Shown: positions 1 through 8,067, numbered from the stretch's first letter. The stretch: DNA of 35,395 nt from JBBKXP01 sp038251315 (GCA_038251315.1 JBBSBK010000027.1:1-35395), one strand, 5' to 3'. Notes: a model not told the origin generated them from the letters alone. A program made the numbers and translations.

Positions 1-153
1 ATTGTCAGGCTGGCCGCAGATGCCACCCCGACAAGACATTTGCAATATGTCCCGCCAAGCTGGGACGCGCATTTCAAGATTGCGTTAAGCGTGACATGAT
101 AACCGCGTGTCGGAAGAACATAGCGCGGACGCAAAAGGGGCAAAGGTTCAGGG
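1..153. other. Leader region upstream of the glycan cassette
   Basis: No gene is visible here. The frame of the following glycosyltransferase is closed by an in-frame TAG at 121-123, so that gene must start after this point. A purine-rich stretch at 135-147 (aaaggggcaaagg) is the likely ribosome-binding region for the GTG start at 154. No convincing -35/-10 pair was found. Confidence 0.5.
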
Positions 154-1164
154 GTGGGGGTCTGGCAGTCATATCGCCTGCGGCTACAGCGCAAACGCTG
201 GCGCATCCGTGCTTTTCGCAAGCGGCGGCAACTGACTGCAGTCGCGGATCGCAGTGCGGAATTGCGGCCTGACGACATCCTGATCTTTTCGACGTTTCGC
301 AACGAAGACGTGCGTCTGCCCTATTTCCTGAAGTATTACCGCGATATGGGCGTGAACCACTTTTTCATGGTGGACAATGACAGCGACGATGGCGGGCGGG
401 ATTATCTGGCGGACCAGCCCGACGTGTCGCTTTGGACGACCAAAGGCAGTTACAAGCGGGCGCGGTTCGGGGTCGATTGGCTGAACTGGCTGCAAATGAA
501 ACATGCGCATGGTCATTGGTGCCTGATCGTCGACCCGGACGAATTCTTCGTCTATCCGTTCTGCGACACCCGACCGTTGCGGGCGCTGACCGATTGGCTG
601 GAAGCGTCGTCGATCAAATCGTTCGGGGCGATGCTGCTGGATATGTATCCCAAGGGGCGGATCGACCAGTCGCCCTATCGCCGCGATCAGGATCCGCTTG
701 AAATCGCGTCATGGTTCGATGCCGGCAACTATACGATCTCGAAGAACATCAAGTTCGGCAACCTGTGGATACAGGGCGGCCCGCGGGCGCGCATGTTCTT
801 TCCCGACGACCCCTGGCGAGCCCCCGCCCTGAACAAGATCCCGTTGGTCAAATGGGACCGCGAGTATGCCTACGTCAGTTCGACCCACATGCTGCTGCCG
901 CGCGGGCTGAACCTTGTCTACGACGAATGGGGCGGCGAAAAGGCCAGTGGCATCTTACTGCATACCAAGTTTCTGGACACCTTCACGATCAAGGCAAAAG
1001 AAGAGCTTGAGCGCAAGCAGCACTATGCCAACAGCCATGAATACAAGGCCTATGCCAGCGGTCTGGCCGAAAATCCCGACCTGTGGTGCAAGTGGAGCGA
1101 GAAATACATCAACTGGCGCCAGCTTGAGATTCTGGGGCTGATGTCCAAGGGAAACTGGGCATGA
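154..1164 (+). CDS. Glycosyltransferase family 2-like protein (Glyco_tranf_2_4 type)
   Basis: A 336-aa cytoplasmic protein that probably transfers a sugar onto a surface glycan. Residues 46-80 hold the N-terminal signature of the Glyco_tranf_2_4/GT92-like group: a FRNE segment, a LPYFLKYYR helix and the loop VDNDSDDG (73-80). The nucleotide-sugar/metal-binding acidic motif is DPDEFF (127-132). There is no signal peptide or membrane helix; the basic N-terminus (residues 8-25) may bind the inner leaflet. The start is GTG, chosen because the frame is closed by a TAG 33 nt upstream and a purine-rich RBS precedes it. The stop overlaps the next start in an ATGA, so the two genes are translationally coupled. 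Donor and acceptor sugars cannot be read from the sequence. Confidence 0.85.
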   Translation: MGVWQSYRLRLQRKRWRIRAFRKRRQLTAVADRSAELRPDDILIFSTFRNEDVRLPYFLKYYRDMGVNHFFMVDNDSDDGGRDYLADQPDVSLWTTKGSYKRARFGVDWLNWLQMKHAHGHWCLIVDPDEFFVYPFCDTRPLRALTDWLEASSIKSFGAMLLDMYPKGRIDQSPYRRDQDPLEIASWFDAGNYTISKNIKFGNLWIQGGPRARMFFPDDPWRAPALNKIPLVKWDREYAYVSSTHMLLPRGLNLVYDEWGGEKASGILLHTKFLDTFTIKAKEELERKQHYANSHEYKAYASGLAENPDLWCKWSEKYINWRQLEILGLMSKGNWA

Positions 1165-2858
1165 CGTTGGGCATCGTCATGTTGGTCCACACTGCGCTGG
1201 ATCGTGCCGAACAGATGGTGCGGCATTGGGTGGCGGGGGGCTGTCCGGTGGTTCTGCACATGGACCGAATGGTCGACCGTGCGACTTTCGACAGCTTTCG
1301 CGCCCGGTTGGCCGATCTGCCTGAGGTCCGGTTTTCGGCCCGGTTCCGCTGCGAATGGGGTACTTGGGGGATCGTTGCCGCGGCACAGTCGGCGTCGGAG
1401 ATGCTGCTGCAGGAATTCCCTGATGTGCGTCATGTCTATCTGGCTTCGGGGTCGTGCATGCCTCTGCGCCCGGTCAAGGATCTCGTGCGCTATCTTGACG
1501 ACCGCCCGCGCACCGATTTCATCGAAAGTGCGACAACGGCCGATGTGCCCTGGACGGTCGGCGGGCTTGACAACGAACGATTTACCCTGCGGTTTCCGTT
1601 TTCGTGGCGGCGGCACCGTTATCTGTTCGACCGTTATGTCGAATTTCAGCGCCGGTTCAAAATCAGCCGCCGGATGCCGCCCGGCCTGGTGCCGCACATG
1701 GGGTCGCAGTGGTGGTGTCTGACGCGGCAAACCCTGTCGGCGATTCTGACCGACCCCAATCGTGCCGCCCATGACCGTTATTTCAGAAAGGTCTGGATTC
1801 CTGACGAAAGCTATTTCCAGACCCTTGCGCGGCACTATGCCGTCAATATCGAAAGCCGATCACTGACCCTGTCCAAGTTCGATTTTCAGGGCAAGCCGCA
1901 CATCTTTTATGACGACCATCTGCAACTGCTGCGCCGGTCCGACTGTTTCGTCGCCCGCAAGATCTGGCCACGGGCAGATCGGTTGTATCAGACTTTCCTG
2001 TCCGACGACCCCGCCCGGATGAAGGGATCAGAACCCAACCCCGGCAAGATCGACAGGATCTTTGCCAAGGCAGTCGAGCGGCGCACCCGTGGTCGTGCGG
2101 GGCTGTATATGCAAAGCCGGTTTCCCAACGAAAACTGGGAAAACGGCGTCACCCCCGCTCCCTATTCGGTGTTTGAAGGTTTCACCGAGTTGTTTCAGAA
2201 TTTCGAATCGTGGCTGGCAAAGGCCGCCGGGGCGCGGGTGCATGGTCACCTTTACGCCGCCGACGCAGTGCAGTTCGATGGCCGCCAGACGACGTTTTCC
2301 GGGGCGATGTCGGACAATCCCAAATTGCGCGATTACCGACCCCGGATGTTCCTGACCAACCTGATCTGGAACACGCGCGGCGAGCGTCAATGCTTCCAGT
2401 TCGGCCCAACCGACAATCAGGCGATCAGCTGGGATCTGGCGAAAGACTCCAACGCCCAGATTTCGGTGATTTCCGGCGCTTGGGCGGTGCCGCTGTTCCA
2501 GTCCAACCGCAACTTTGCCGATCTGCGTACACAGGCGGCGGCGCTGCAAAAGATCGAAAGCGATCATATCTATGCCCTGCGTTCGCCCTACCTCAAAGCC
2601 AAGGTACGGATCTGGACCATGGCCGAATTCATCGAGGCCCCGATGGAGGCGTTGCAGACTGTTGTCGATGAAATCACCGGCAAGGCCGTACGCGCCCCGG
2701 TCGAGGCACCGCTGCTGGTCGATTTGACCGGCTTCGGGCAGTTCCTGCAGAACCTGAAAAATCAGGGGATGCACCCCTATCTGATGGGCGATTTCCCGGT
2801 TGACGGGGCGGTGCAATCGCCGCCGACCAGCCCGCGCAAACCCTACCTCGTGCGCTAG
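1161..2858 (+). CDS. Branch/GT14-type glycosyltransferase with a long C-terminal extension
   Basis: A 565-aa protein. Residues 1-270 resemble the Branch family (core-2/I-branching beta-1,6-GlcNAc transferases and peptide O-xylosyltransferases, CAZy GT14): an N-terminal MLVHTALDRAEQMVRHW segment, the YLASGSCMPLRP segment near residue 95, the GSQWWCLTR motif near 181, and PDESYFQTL near 214. Roughly residues 290-565 form a second region I cannot assign by motif; rhodobacterial homologues often carry an uncharacterised DUF after the Branch domain. No membrane helix or signal peptide is visible. It overlaps the upstream glycosyltransferase by 4 nt (ATGA) and is followed after 3 nt by the sulfotransferase, so all three are probably one transcript. 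Likely role: adding a GlcNAc- or xylose-type residue to a surface glycan. Family assignment is firm; substrate is inference. Confidence 0.82.
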   Translation: MTLGIVMLVHTALDRAEQMVRHWVAGGCPVVLHMDRMVDRATFDSFRARLADLPEVRFSARFRCEWGTWGIVAAAQSASEMLLQEFPDVRHVYLASGSCMPLRPVKDLVRYLDDRPRTDFIESATTADVPWTVGGLDNERFTLRFPFSWRRHRYLFDRYVEFQRRFKISRRMPPGLVPHMGSQWWCLTRQTLSAILTDPNRAAHDRYFRKVWIPDESYFQTLARHYAVNIESRSLTLSKFDFQGKPHIFYDDHLQLLRRSDCFVARKIWPRADRLYQTFLSDDPARMKGSEPNPGKIDRIFAKAVERRTRGRAGLYMQSRFPNENWENGVTPAPYSVFEGFTELFQNFESWLAKAAGARVHGHLYAADAVQFDGRQTTFSGAMSDNPKLRDYRPRMFLTNLIWNTRGERQCFQFGPTDNQAISWDLAKDSNAQISVISGAWAVPLFQSNRNFADLRTQAAALQKIESDHIYALRSPYLKAKVRIWTMAEFIEAPMEALQTVVDEITGKAVRAPVEAPLLVDLTGFGQFLQNLKNQGMHPYLMGDFPVDGAVQSPPTSPRKPYLVR

Positions 2859-2861
2859 GGT

Positions 2862-4274
2862 ATGGGTCAGTTCGATTACTTCGTCGTCTTTGCCGAAATG
2901 CGCACCGGATCGAATTTTCTCGAGGTGAACTTGAATGCTTTCGATGGGTTGTCCTGTCTGGGCGAGGCCTTCAATCCGCATTTCATCGGCTACCCGGATG
3001 CCACCGACATCCTTGGCGTGACCCAAAAAACCCGCGAGGCCGATCCGCAGCGTCTGATCGACAGGATCAAGGCCGAACAGGGCCTTGCCGGATTCCGATT
3101 CTTTAATGACCACGACGCCCGCGCGCTGGATATCTGCCTGCCTGACCCGCGTTGCGCCAAGATTATCCTGACCCGCAATCCGGTCGAAAGTTATGTCAGC
3201 TGGAAGATCGCACAGGCCACCGGTCAGTGGAAACTGACAAATTTCAAACATGCCAAGGCGGAAACCGTTACCTTTGATGCCGCCGAGTTCGAGGCGCATC
3301 TGGGCGCCTTGCAGGACTTTCAGGTGCTGCTGCTGAACAGGCTGCAAAAATCCGGGCAGACGGCCTTTTACGTTGCCTACGAAGATCTGCAGGATATCGA
3401 CGTGATGAACGGACTGGCCGCTTGGCTGGGGTGTCCGGCGCGAATCGACGGTCTTGATAAAAAGCTGAAAAGGCAGAACCCGGAGCCGATGGCCGACAAG
3501 GTCGCCAACTTTGCCACGATGGAAGCTGCGCTGGCGCGACTGGATCGGTTCAACATGACGCGGACGCCGAATTTCGAACCCCGGCGCGGCGCTGCGATCC
3601 CGACCTATGTTGCCGCCCCGACCAGCCCACTGCTGTTTTTACCTCTGCGCGGCGGACCCGAGGATGCAGTACGCGATTGGCTGGCCGGGCTGGACGGCGG
3701 GGCGCCCCTGATCGACGGCTTCAGCCAGAAATCAGTGCGGCGGTGGAAGAAAAACCATGTCGGGCATCGCAGTTTCACCGTGCTGCGTCACCCTGTCGCG
3801 CGCGCCCACGCGACATTCTGCGACAAGATACTGGCGACCGGCCCCGGCAGCTTCCCCGAAATCCGCGCCACACTGCGAAAGGTGTTCACCCTGGCGATCC
3901 CCGAAGGTGAACCGGGGCCTGAATATGACAATGCGGCGCACCGGGCAGCATTTCGGGGATTCCTTGGGTTCATCAAAGTCAATCTGGCGGGGCAGACCTC
4001 GGTGCGCACCGATCCCGCATGGGCCAGCCAAAGTGCGGTTTTGCAGGGAATGGCCGGGTTCATGCTGCCCGATCTGATCCTGCGCGAGGATACCCTGCGC
4101 GACGATCTGGCAATTCTGGCGGCGCAGGTCGGCAAGACGACGATGCCCGAGGTGGGGGACACCGACCCGCATCGCGCCCGGCTGGCCGGGATATATGATG
4201 AAGAAGTCGAGGCGGCAGCGCGTGATGCCTGCCTGCGCGACTACATCGCATTCGGGTTCGGCAACTGGAGCTAA
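2862..4274 (+). CDS. Two-domain sulfotransferase (Stf0/NodH-like plus Sulfotransfer_2-like)
   Basis: A 470-aa protein likely to transfer sulfate from PAPS to a glycan. The N-terminal domain (about 1-235) has a 5'-phosphosulfate loop, AEMRTGSNFL (11-20), and a 3'-phosphate motif, LTRNPVESYVSWK (103-115, R105 and S110), typical of Stf0/NodH-type enzymes. The C-terminal part (about 255-470) looks like a second sulfotransferase fold: a 3'-phosphate-like motif LRHPVARAHATFCDKIL (308-324) and a DPAWASQ...REDTLRDDLAIL layout as in the Sulfotransfer_2 family. Its expected 5' loop is degenerate (LFLPLRGGP, 258-266) with no obvious PAPS-contacting Lys/Ser, so it may be catalytically weak or serve for acceptor binding. 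It sits 3 nt behind the GT14-type gene and closes the cassette. It converges on ptsN with only 12 nt between them and no clear terminator. Confidence 0.82.
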   Translation: MGQFDYFVVFAEMRTGSNFLEVNLNAFDGLSCLGEAFNPHFIGYPDATDILGVTQKTREADPQRLIDRIKAEQGLAGFRFFNDHDARALDICLPDPRCAKIILTRNPVESYVSWKIAQATGQWKLTNFKHAKAETVTFDAAEFEAHLGALQDFQVLLLNRLQKSGQTAFYVAYEDLQDIDVMNGLAAWLGCPARIDGLDKKLKRQNPEPMADKVANFATMEAALARLDRFNMTRTPNFEPRRGAAIPTYVAAPTSPLLFLPLRGGPEDAVRDWLAGLDGGAPLIDGFSQKSVRRWKKNHVGHRSFTVLRHPVARAHATFCDKILATGPGSFPEIRATLRKVFTLAIPEGEPGPEYDNAAHRAAFRGFLGFIKVNLAGQTSVRTDPAWASQSAVLQGMAGFMLPDLILREDTLRDDLAILAAQVGKTTMPEVGDTDPHRARLAGIYDEEVEAAARDACLRDYIAFGFGNWS

Positions 4275-4286
4275 GTACCTGAATCA

Positions 4287-4751
4287 CTAAGCGGCCTTGG
4301 TCGCCTGCCCTTCGGTCAGGATGGTGTACAGCGTTGCCGGGTCGCTGTTGGCCCGCAGTTTGGCACAGGTGCCCGGATCGCGCATCGTCCGCGAGACCAG
4401 CGCCAGCGCCTTGAGGTGATCGACACCTGCATGGGCCGGGGCCAGCAAGGCAAAGATCAGATCGACCGGCTGCCGATCGACCGAATCGAAATCCAGCGGC
4501 TTTTCAAGCCGCAGGAACAGACCGCAGACCTTTTTCACCTCGTCCAACCGGGCGTGGGGCAGGGCGATGCCGTGTCCAACCCCTGTCGGCCCCAGCCCTT
4601 CACGTTCCATCAACGCCTCGATCACTTTGGCGGCGGGCACCGCATGACAGGCCTCAGCCAGATCGCCCAGATCGTGAAACAGCCGCTTTTTGCTGGTCGT
4701 CGCGTTGATCAGCTTGACGCAGTCAGGCCCAAGGAGGTCGCCGAGTTGCAT
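4287..4751 (-). CDS. ptsN: Nitrogen-PTS EIIA component PtsN
   Basis: A 154-aa EIIA-Ntr protein, the terminal phospho-acceptor of the PTS-Ntr relay (PtsP-NPr-PtsN). It regulates metabolism rather than importing sugar. The PTS_EIIA_2 domain spans nearly the whole protein; the phosphorylated histidine lies in GIALPHAR (His66 with this start). I start it at MQLGDLLGP because that gives the usual length; a longer frame reaching 4853 runs into the 3' end of hpf and adds only unconserved sequence. It follows hpf by 31 nt, the usual hpf-ptsN pair. In many proteobacteria rpoN lies just before hpf, but not here. Confidence 0.93.
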   Translation of the reverse strand: MQLGDLLGPDCVKLINATTSKKRLFHDLGDLAEACHAVPAAKVIEALMEREGLGPTGVGHGIALPHARLDEVKKVCGLFLRLEKPLDFDSVDRQPVDLIFALLAPAHAGVDHLKALALVSRTMRDPGTCAKLRANSDPATLYTILTEGQATKAA

Positions 4752-4782
4752 GAATTTACGCTTTCCGCCCGTTGTGCGCCGG

Positions 4783-5358
4783 TCAGCCCGCAGTACGCGG
4801 GTCGATCCAGCCGATATTTCCGTCGTCGCGCCGATAGACGACGTTGATTCCACTATTCTTTTCGTTCCGAAATACCAGAACCGGGACGTTGGACAATTCC
4901 ATCTGCATCACCGCCTCGCCCACCGACAGGGCCTGAATTTTCGTCTCCATCTCGGCGACGATCATGGCGCTGACGTTTTCGGGTTCGCTGTCATTCCCCT
5001 CGTCGGATGCGGCGAGGATATAGGACCCCGCATCGAAAAGTTCAACCGGCTGCACGCGCTCCTTGTGGTGGTCTTTCAACCGTCGCTTGTAGCGGCGCAA
5101 CTGCTTGTCCATTTTTTCGCAACACCCGTCAAAGGCGGCGTAAATCTCGGTCGCGCTGTCCTTTGCCTGCGCGGTCAGTCCGGTCGATAGATGCACGACG
5201 GCCTCGCAGACAAACAGATGCGCGGATTTGGAAAACACCACATAAGCCTCAGTCGGGCGACCGGCGTATTTTTCCAGCGTTTCGCCCAATTCGGTTTTGA
5301 CGTGGGTTTGCAAGGCCTCGCCGATATCGATTTGCTTGCCGCTGATCTGATAGCGCAT
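4783..5358 (-). CDS. hpf: Ribosome hibernation promoting factor, long form
   Basis: A 191-aa long-form HPF, which dimerises 70S ribosomes into inactive 100S particles in stationary phase. Residues 1-100 form the S30AE/YfiA domain (starting MRYQISGKQIDIGEAL, with the basic KQLRRYKRRLKDHH helix near 85-98 that contacts rRNA). A low-complexity acidic linker follows, then the C-terminal dimerisation domain (about 135-191) with SVGEAVMQMEL, PVLVFRN and the terminal DDGNIGWIDP. The start is supported by an AAGGAAA ribosome-binding site 7-8 nt upstream. It lies 235 nt downstream of lptB, far enough for its own promoter, and leads into ptsN. Confidence 0.95.
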   Translation of the reverse strand: MRYQISGKQIDIGEALQTHVKTELGETLEKYAGRPTEAYVVFSKSAHLFVCEAVVHLSTGLTAQAKDSATEIYAAFDGCCEKMDKQLRRYKRRLKDHHKERVQPVELFDAGSYILAASDEGNDSEPENVSAMIVAEMETKIQALSVGEAVMQMELSNVPVLVFRNEKNSGINVVYRRDDGNIGWIDPRTAG

Positions 5359-5593
5359 GGGGGTTTCCTTTTCGGTTTAGTGCTGGGCCAAAAGATGCCC
5401 GGCGGACGCGGAGCCGGATGGGAACGGAGCCTGATGAGATGTGGATAACACGCGGGTTTCATTACAGTCTTGCCGTGTTTCAGGGCAGGTGGCCTGTGGC
5501 GATGCGCAAGTTGAAACCTGGTTTATCATCCCCCCTATCTGGCGTCAGAACGCCTGCATTTGTCAAGGATTCTAGTGTCGGTCCGCGTCTCGG
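5359..5593 (-). promoter_or_regulatory. hpf upstream region with candidate promoter and palindrome
   Basis: A 235-nt gap between lptB and hpf. On the minus strand a perfect TTGACA (complement of 5561-5566) is followed after about 19 nt by CAGATA (complement of 5536-5541), a possible sigma70-type promoter with a long spacer. Between the two elements lies a perfect inverted repeat, GGCGT-TCTG-ACGCC (5541-5554). No terminator for lptB is evident. Promoter function is inference. Confidence 0.35.
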
Positions 5594-6355
5594 TCAATTT
5601 ACGCGAAACCCCTGGCCCAGATAGACCCGGCGCACGTTTTCGTCGCGAACGACCTGGTCCGTGGTCCCGCTCATCAGCACCTTGCCGTCGTGCAGGATAT
5701 AGGCACGGTCGACGATTTCGAGGGTTTCGCGCACATTGTGGTCGGTGATGAGCACGCCGATGCCGCGGTTCTTCAGGTCAGCGACAAGGTGCCGGATCTC
5801 GCCCACCGCAATCGGGTCGACCCCGGCAAAGGGTTCGTCAAGCAGCACGTATTTCGGCCCCGCCGCCAGACAGCGGGCAATCTCGACCCGTCTGCGTTCG
5901 CCGCCCGACAGTGCCAACGCGGGCGCGCGGCGCAGGTGTTCGATGGAAAACTCGCCCAAGAGTTCCTCAAGCCGTTCGCGTCGCGACGTGTGGTCGGGTT
6001 CGCTGATTTCGAGGATCGCCATGATGTTGTGCTCGACCGACAACCCACGGAAGATCGACATTTCCTGCGGCAGATACCCGATGCCCAGTCGGGCGCGGCG
6101 ATACATCGGCAGGGCGGTAACGTCGCGCCCATCGATCACCACCTGCCCGCCTTCGGGCGTCACCAACCCGGCGATGGCATAAAAGCATGTCGTCTTGCCC
6201 GATCCGTTCGGGCCCAGCAGCGCCACGACCTCGCCCCGGCCCAGTTCCATACTGACGTCGCGGATCACCAGTCGTTTGCGATAGCTTTTGCGCAAGTTGA
6301 CGACGCGCAGGCCAACGTCGCCCTCGGTCACGGTCAGGCCAGGGGTGTCAGTCAT
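5594..6355 (-). CDS. lptB: LPS export ABC transporter ATP-binding protein LptB
   Basis: A 253-aa cytoplasmic ATPase that powers LptFG extraction of LPS from the inner membrane. Visible motifs: Walker A GPNGSGKT (48-55), Q-loop YLPQE (94-98), ABC signature LSGGERRR (149-156), Walker B VLLDEPFAGVDP (170-181) and the switch His in TDHN (H206). LPMYRRARLGIGYLPQ and the FAGVDPIAV segment are typical of LptB rather than LivF-type ATPases. The start is the ATG at 6355, one nt after the lptA stop; a longer frame to 6391 would lie inside lptA. rnd-lptC-lptA-lptB are packed with gaps of 1-9 nt. lptFG are not in the window. Confidence 0.95.
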   Translation of the reverse strand: MTDTPGLTVTEGDVGLRVVNLRKSYRKRLVIRDVSMELGRGEVVALLGPNGSGKTTCFYAIAGLVTPEGGQVVIDGRDVTALPMYRRARLGIGYLPQEMSIFRGLSVEHNIMAILEISEPDHTSRRERLEELLGEFSIEHLRRAPALALSGGERRRVEIARCLAAGPKYVLLDEPFAGVDPIAVGEIRHLVADLKNRGIGVLITDHNVRETLEIVDRAYILHDGKVLMSGTTDQVVRDENVRRVYLGQGFRVN

Positions 6356-6356
6356 G

Positions 6357-6845
6357 TCAATTGCCGCCCTGGCTGAACACGGTGCGCACATTGCCCTGCA
6401 TCTGTGCTGTTCCGGCCTTAAGGTCGAAGGTCATCTGCCCTGCCGACATCGCGCTGGCGCCTTGAGTCAGCAGGACATTCCCGCGCAAGGTCAGCAGACC
6501 GCTGGTCAGGTCGTAATCGGCAGTTTCGGCTTCGGCCGCCTCGGTTGCGGTGACAAAAGTCACGCCACCGGTCGCCAGCAGTTGCGCGACCTGTCCGGTT
6601 TCGTCGGAATAAGCAACGCGCACATTGGCGGCGGCAATCCGCATGGCGCCCTGTCCGATCACCACATTGCCGGCGAAGACCGCGCTGCGGGTATCCTGAT
6701 CGACCGTCAGGCTTTCGGCGGTGATTTCGACCGGCGCAGTCGGGTCGGCGTTGATCCCGCCAAGGGCGATGCTGGTGCCCTGGGCGGCCAGGCTCAGTGG
6801 GGCAAAGGCGAGGCCGGCGAACAAGATGGCGCGAATGAAATGCAC
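6357..6845 (-). CDS. lptA: Periplasmic LPS-transport protein LptA
   Basis: A 162-aa protein with a clear Sec signal peptide (MHFIRAILFAGLAFAPLSLAA, cleavage near residue 21-23) followed by an OstA-like beta-jellyroll. The repeat pattern EITAESLTVDQ...AVFAGNVVIGQGAMRIAAANVRV...GGVTFVT...TLRGNVLLTQG is the usual signature of the domain that forms the periplasmic LPS bridge between LptC and LptD. It is shorter than E. coli LptA (185 aa), as is common in alphaproteobacteria. It sits between lptC (9 nt upstream) and lptB (1 nt downstream). Confidence 0.9.
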   Translation of the reverse strand: MHFIRAILFAGLAFAPLSLAAQGTSIALGGINADPTAPVEITAESLTVDQDTRSAVFAGNVVIGQGAMRIAAANVRVAYSDETGQVAQLLATGGVTFVTATEAAEAETADYDLTSGLLTLRGNVLLTQGASAMSAGQMTFDLKAGTAQMQGNVRTVFSQGGN

Positions 6846-6854
6846 GAGGAGCCC

Positions 6855-7454
6855 CTATTGTTGCGGCAGGTATAGCAGCGATACCCCGCCCTTGAAAACC
6901 ATTTGCTGCCCGGTGCCGTCCTGCGCCGTGGCAATGACCATTTCTGCGGCCTTGAGCGTGCCAAAGGGTGCACGCACTTCGAGCGGGCCGGTCGAGGTGA
7001 TCGTGCCGCTGTTGAAGTCTGCTGTCAGTCCGCTGGTTTCCATCGCGTAGCCGCTGGACGTGTCCACCCGTGCCAGCCCTGACAGCGTGGCGATCTTACG
7101 GACGACGTCGATTTCCGCCAGCGTGCTATGGATATCCAGTCGCGTACCATCCGCCGAATCGATCCGCGCGGTCAGGTTTTCGACGCGGGTGACGTCGCGT
7201 TCGGTCAGGTCTTGCCGGGCGGCCCCCGCGCTGACGGTGATGACCGATCCGTCCTCGGCGACGCCGGAAAACTGCGGGCCCGACAGGCGCGGCTCGCGTG
7301 CGATCGCCTCGATCTCGGCAAAGGGAATGGTGGTTTCGCCGCCGCGCCCCTTGGCGAACATGAAGAGGGTGGACAGCAGCGCAAGCGCGGCCAGCGGCAG
7401 GATGATCTTGGACCAGTTGACGAACCGTGAGTAAAGGTTGTCGGCAACTGCCAT
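6855..7454 (-). CDS. lptC: LPS export inner-membrane protein LptC
   Basis: A 199-aa bitopic protein: a short cytoplasmic N-terminus, one membrane helix (about 17-34, IILPLAALALLSTLFMFA) and a periplasmic LptC/OstA-type beta-jellyroll that hands LPS to LptA. Segments such as TRLDIHSTLAEIDVVRKIATLSGLARVDTS are repeating strands of that fold. The start at MAVADNLYSRF is chosen because the ATG lies one nt past the rnd stop; the longer frame to 7640 would be the antisense-free shadow of rnd and lacks conservation. It is longer than the frequently divergent enterobacterial LptC, but position and topology make the call secure. Confidence 0.88.
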   Translation of the reverse strand: MAVADNLYSRFVNWSKIILPLAALALLSTLFMFAKGRGGETTIPFAEIEAIAREPRLSGPQFSGVAEDGSVITVSAGAARQDLTERDVTRVENLTARIDSADGTRLDIHSTLAEIDVVRKIATLSGLARVDTSSGYAMETSGLTADFNSGTITSTGPLEVRAPFGTLKAAEMVIATAQDGTGQQMVFKGGVSLLYLPQQ

Positions 7455-7455
7455 G

Positions 7456-8067
7456 TCAGTGCGCGAAAATGTCGATTTCGGGCCAGCCTGCCAGATCCAA
7501 GGCGGCGCGGGTCGGCAGGAAATCGAAGCAGGCCTGTGCTGTGGCGCTCCGCCCTTCGCGCGCCAGCATCCCGTCGAGGGCGTCGCGCAGGCGGTGCAGA
7601 TACAGCACGTCAGAGGCCGCATAATCCAGTTGCGCCGCACTCAGCTTTTCCGCGCCCCAGTCGCTTTGCTGCTGGTGCTTGGAAATGTCGATGTTCAGCA
7701 GGTCCTGCAGCAGGTATTTCAGCCCATGCCGGTCGGTGAACGTCCGCACCAGTTTCGACGCGATCTTGGTGCAGTAGACCGGGTGCGTGATGACACCGAA
7801 CGCATTTTGCAGCGCGGCAATGTCGAACCGGCCAAAGTGGAACAGTTTCAGCACATCAGGGTCGGTCAGCATCGCCGTCAGGTTTGGCGCGGCATGCTGC
7901 CCCTTGGCAACCTGCACAAGGTGGCAGTTCCCATCCCCGCCCGACATCTGGATCAGGCACAGCCGGTCACGATGCGGGTTCAGCCCCATCGTTTCGCAGT
8001 CGATGGCGACGATCGGCCCAAGGTCCAGACCGGCGGGCAGATCGCCGTGATAGAGATGGTTCGCCAT
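7456..8067 (-). CDS. rnd: Ribonuclease D-like 3'-5' exonuclease (DEDDy, no HRDC domain)
   Basis: A 203-aa single-domain DEDDy exonuclease. The metal-binding residues are visible as DCET (23-26), the HFGRFD segment (D82) and YAASD (Y149, D153). It is about half the length of E. coli RNase D because the C-terminal HRDC domains are absent, the usual form in Rhodobacterales. Likely role: 3' trimming of tRNA or other small RNA. The start MANHLYHGD is chosen on an AAGGGCAG RBS and on family length; a longer frame to 8208 exists but would add an unconserved Cys-rich leader. It is the first gene of the block running into lptCAB and is divergent from the DUF3179 gene. Confidence 0.9.
   Translation of the reverse strand: MANHLYHGDLPAGLDLGPIVAIDCETMGLNPHRDRLCLIQMSGGDGNCHLVQVAKGQHAAPNLTAMLTDPDVLKLFHFGRFDIAALQNAFGVITHPVYCTKIASKLVRTFTDRHGLKYLLQDLLNIDISKHQQQSDWGAEKLSAAQLDYAASDVLYLHRLRDALDGMLAREGRSATAQACFDFLPTRAALDLAGWPEIDIFAH

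Noticed and set aside
2028..3347. A 439-aa open frame on the minus strand opposite the glycan cassette
   Set aside because: It lies antisense to two well-supported genes and its translation has no recognisable domain; high GC keeps such frames open.
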